Origin: JAGHAJ01 sp964559865 [NCBI: uncultured Synergistota bacterium]
GTDB taxonomy: Bacteria; Synergistota; JAGHAJ01
Assembly: GCA_964559865.1 (NCBI GenBank)
Contig: CAZLJD010000012.1
Location: 1-8,445, forward strand
DNA length: 8,445 bases
Reading direction: 5' to 3'
The first letter of the stretch is position 1. Every line of letters starts with the position of its first letter. Of the stretch, positions 6,395 through 8,445 are shown in pieces. A program made the translations under genes and the position numbers. The notes beneath the pieces are model-generated. The model ran no database searches and was not told the DNA's origin. It saw nothing but the letters and a program-made list of their open reading frames with translations.

Positions 6395-7002
6395 GAGTTG
6401 ACACGTTCTATGTAAAGTATATTAAGAGAGTTATGGATATAGTTGCGGGTGTGGTCTTTTTGGGGATAATTGGTCCCTTTCTTCTTGTTATTGCACTCAT
6501 GGTAAAGTTGTGTGATGGAGGTAGTGTATTTTATCTTCAAGAACGCGTTGGCAGGAACTTTAAACTATTTAGGTTGATAAAATTTAGGACTATGATAGAA
6601 GGAGCAGACAAGATAGGACCACTAATTACAATGGAAAATGATCCGAGGATTACACCTGTGGGAAAGTTCTTGAGAAGGTATAAACTCGATGAGTTGCCCC
6701 AGCTTATCAATGTGATTAAGGGTGATATGAGTATGGTGGGTCCGAGACCGGAGGTGGAAAAATTTGTGTTGCTGTTTAGAGAAGCGTATAGTGATATACT
6801 AAAAGTTAGGCCCGGATTGACGGATTATGCAGCAATAGAGTTCAGAAATGAAGAGTCAGTTATTGCTGGTAATGAGAAGGTATATGTGGAAGAAGTTCTT
6901 CCCAGAAAGATAGAGCTGTACTATAAGTACATTCAAGAAGTTAGTTTCTTTACGGACCTAAAGATAGTCTTCAAAACTGTGTGGAAGGTGGTATTTTGCT
7001 GA
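6379..7002 (+). CDS. Small monotopic phosphoglycosyl transferase (bacterial sugar transferase, PglC/WcaJ-type)
   Basis: A 207-residue member of the bacterial sugar transferase family, the size of PglC-type enzymes that consist of the catalytic core alone. One hydrophobic segment (about 18-43, after KYIKRVMD) forms the re-entrant membrane hairpin. Then come QERVGRN (54-60), IKFRTM (67-72), DPRITPVGKFLRRYKLDELP (88-107) with the catalytic Asp-Glu pair D104-E105, and GDMSMVGPRPE (115-125). The end has RPGLTDYAAIEFRNEE, a variant seen in many capsule and O-antigen initiating enzymes, and a final amphipathic stretch. The enzyme moves a sugar-1-phosphate from a UDP-sugar to undecaprenyl phosphate at the inner membrane face, which starts repeat-unit assembly. 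The sugar is not readable; a neighbouring 4,6-dehydratase and aminotransferase make an amino-deoxy sugar plausible. The ATG at 6379 lies inside the preceding gene with AGAGGA directly abutting it, so spacing is poor. ATG 6433 is an alternative but would cut the positive residues before the hairpin. Confidence 0.93.
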   Translation: MSKELRVDTFYVKYIKRVMDIVAGVVFLGIIGPFLLVIALMVKLCDGGSVFYLQERVGRNFKLFRLIKFRTMIEGADKIGPLITMENDPRITPVGKFLRRYKLDELPQLINVIKGDMSMVGPRPEVEKFVLLFREAYSDILKVRPGLTDYAAIEFRNEESVIAGNEKVYVEEVLPRKIELYYKYIQEVSFFTDLKIVFKTVWKVVFC

Positions 7003-8445
7003 AAACTGGGGGTTTTTTTCGGCCTACTCAAGGTAAGAAGTTGGCTTTTTTTCTGTTGAGTGATATTGTCTCGTTATGTATTTCTTTCTATTTCTCCTTT
7101 CTTCTTAGATTTAGCTTTAATGTTCCACATATGTATGCCAGTCTTTTTGTTAAGGCTCTGCCTTTTGTGATTATCTTCAAAGTACCGATCTTTTTTACTT
7201 TTGGTCTTTACTCCATAACGTGGAGGTATGTTGGTTTAGTTGACTTCTACAATATACTTAAAGGAAACTTGGTTGGTAATCTTTTGTTGGCTGCTTTTAT
7301 ATACTTTCTGAAGGTTCCGTTTCTTGCGGGGTTTCCGAGGAGCATAATAATTATAGATTTTTTTATAGCGGTTCTTTTAACTTCTACTGTAAGGATAAGT
7401 AAAAGGGTGTATCTGGAGTTAGTAAAAGGGGAAAACAAGAGGGTGGGTAAGCCTGCGCTTATCATAGGAGCAGGTAATGTTGGTGAAATGGTTGTGAGGG
7501 ATATGAGACGGGAGAAAACAGGGGGCTTTTACCCGGTTGGATTTGTTGACGATGATAAAACGAAGATAGGTTCTTCTATTCATGGTGTCAGAGTTTTTGG
7601 ACCGTTAAGCATGTTAGACAATGTGGTTAAAAGATTGAAACCTGAGGTTGTGATTATTGCTATTCCCTCTTTGAATTACTCTAAACTCAGGGATATTTAT
7701 AGCGTCTTGAAGAATAATGGGGTAAATGAAGTGAAGATTGTTCCGCGTCTTTATAGCGGAAGTGTAGAACTGAAAGTAAAAGAGCTTGAGGATATAAGTA
7801 TAGAGGACCTTTTGGGAAGGGAAGAAGTGCATATAGACACAGAAATGGTCAAGAGTTTTCTTTGGAATAGGAAGATACTTGTTACTGGAGCAGGGGGATC
7901 CATAGGCTCTGAAATTGTGAAACAAGTTTACCTATACTCTCCGAAAGCAGTTGTACTTTTTGATATAGATGAAACAGAGCTGTATAACCTTATGGTAGAT
8001 ATAGGTAACCAAGAGGGTAAAGACATAGATCTTCTTGCAGTTGTAGGTGATGTAACGGACTGGAAGAAGCTGGATAAAGTCTTTAGAGAGTATAAACCTG
8101 ATGTGGTGTTTCATGCTGCAGCCTATAAACATGTTCCAATGATGGAGTACTATCCTGAGGAAGCTGTTAAGGTGAATATATATGGTACATATAACCTATG
8201 TAAGGTTTCTGTAGAACATGGGGTTAGTAAATTTGTGCTGATATCTACGGATAAAGCTGTAAATCCTACGAGTGTAATGGGAGCGACAAAAAGGATTTCT
8301 GAGTATATAGGAATGGCCTTTAATATGCTCGGTAGCACCAGTTTCATAGCTGTAAGATTTGGAAATGTTTTAGGAAGCAGGGGGAGTGTTTTACCTATCT
8401 TTTTAAATCAGATAAGAAAGGGAGGACCTTTAACTGTTACTCATC
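6996..8445 (+). CDS. Membrane-anchored nucleotide-sugar 4,6-dehydratase, WbpM/FlaA1/CapD type, 3' end outside window
   Basis: An open frame runs from TTG 6996 to the right edge, giving 483 residues of a family usually 600-660 long, so the C-terminus is missing. The first part has about four hydrophobic segments (near residues 15-35, 48-66, 85-105 and 112-130) that anchor the protein. A first Rossmann domain follows, with IGAGNVG (157-163) and VGFVDDD. The second, catalytic SDR domain starts at TGAGGSIGSE (297-306) and has HAAAYKHVPMME. The active site is ISTDKAVNPTSVMGATKR (416-433): S417/T418, then M428 and K432. Methionine stands where most SDR enzymes have tyrosine, as known for WbpM-like UDP-GlcNAc 4,6-dehydratases (the SMK triad). 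The product would be a 4-keto-6-deoxy sugar nucleotide. The TTG start overlaps the upstream gene by seven bases, has AAGGTGG at 6985-6991, and leaves a short leader before the first span. No ATG fits as well. Confidence 0.88.
   Translation, partial: MLKTGGFFRPTQGKKLAFFLLSDIVSLCISFYFSFLLRFSFNVPHMYASLFVKALPFVIIFKVPIFFTFGLYSITWRYVGLVDFYNILKGNLVGNLLLAAFIYFLKVPFLAGFPRSIIIIDFFIAVLLTSTVRISKRVYLELVKGENKRVGKPALIIGAGNVGEMVVRDMRREKTGGFYPVGFVDDDKTKIGSSIHGVRVFGPLSMLDNVVKRLKPEVVIIAIPSLNYSKLRDIYSVLKNNGVNEVKIVPRLYSGSVELKVKELEDISIEDLLGREEVHIDTEMVKSFLWNRKILVTGAGGSIGSEIVKQVYLYSPKAVVLFDIDETELYNLMVDIGNQEGKDIDLLAVVGDVTDWKKLDKVFREYKPDVVFHAAAYKHVPMMEYYPEEAVKVNIYGTYNLCKVSVEHGVSKFVLISTDKAVNPTSVMGATKRISEYIGMAFNMLGSTSFIAVRFGNVLGSRGSVLPIFLNQIRKGGPLTVTH

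Noticed and set aside
6398-6423. TTGACA followed by TATATT, resembling a sigma-70 promoter
   Set aside because: The spacing is 14 bases instead of about 17, and it lies inside the coding start of the phosphoglycosyl transferase. In AT-rich DNA this is expected by chance.
7002-7019. AAAAC...GTTTT inverted repeat followed by a T run, like a terminator
   Set aside because: The stem has one G-C pair and is far too weak, and it lies within the start of the dehydratase gene, which is clearly coding.
1-8445. A defence system, mobile element or CRISPR array
   Set aside because: No transposase, nuclease, integrase or regularly spaced repeats are visible. Every gene belongs to a sugar- or lipid-carrier-related family.

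Overview
The window is a stretch of a bacterial surface-polysaccharide or glycoconjugate locus. All eight genes lie on the + strand. They are packed with gaps of at most 13 bases or with short overlaps, so they read as one operon that enters from the left and leaves on the right. I see no promoter, terminator, RNA gene, mobile element or CRISPR array. The DNA is moderately AT-rich, roughly 40% G+C by eye. Arginine is mostly AGA/AGG and isoleucine is often ATA. The first 120 bases are extremely rich in G over C. Starts are ATG, GTG and probably TTG, behind strong GGAGG-type ribosome binding sites. This style fits a thermophilic bacterium (a Thermotogota-like or similar deep-branching lineage), but that is an impression and not a placement.

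Layout. Positions 1-149 hold the last 48 codons of a GT4-type glycosyltransferase, and 163-1248 a second, complete GT4 glycosyltransferase. Positions 1258-3708 encode a large multi-pass membrane protein of GT-C type with a long soluble beta-rich C-terminal part. It overlaps by ATGA with a HAD-family phosphatase (3705-4292), which overlaps by ATGA with a UbiA-family prenyltransferase (4289-5209) resembling decaprenyl-phosphate 5-phosphoribosyltransferase. Then come a DegT/StrS-type PLP aminotransferase (5213-6394), a small PglC-like phosphoglycosyl transferase (6379-7002), and the first 483 codons of a WbpM/FlaA1-type nucleotide-sugar 4,6-dehydratase (6996 to the window end). The last gene probably starts at a TTG.

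How they may work together. The dehydratase and perhaps the aminotransferase would make an amino or deoxy sugar nucleotide. The PglC-like enzyme would load the first sugar-phosphate on undecaprenyl phosphate at the inner face of the membrane, and the GT4 enzymes would extend the glycan. Separately, UbiA plus the HAD phosphatase look like a two-step route to a polyprenyl-phosphate pentofuranose (ribofuranose or a derivative). The adjoining GT-C protein is a natural candidate to use that donor on the outer face. This three-gene, translationally coupled GT-C/HAD/UbiA unit is the most interesting part of the window. The individual family calls are firm; the donor-and-user link is inference.
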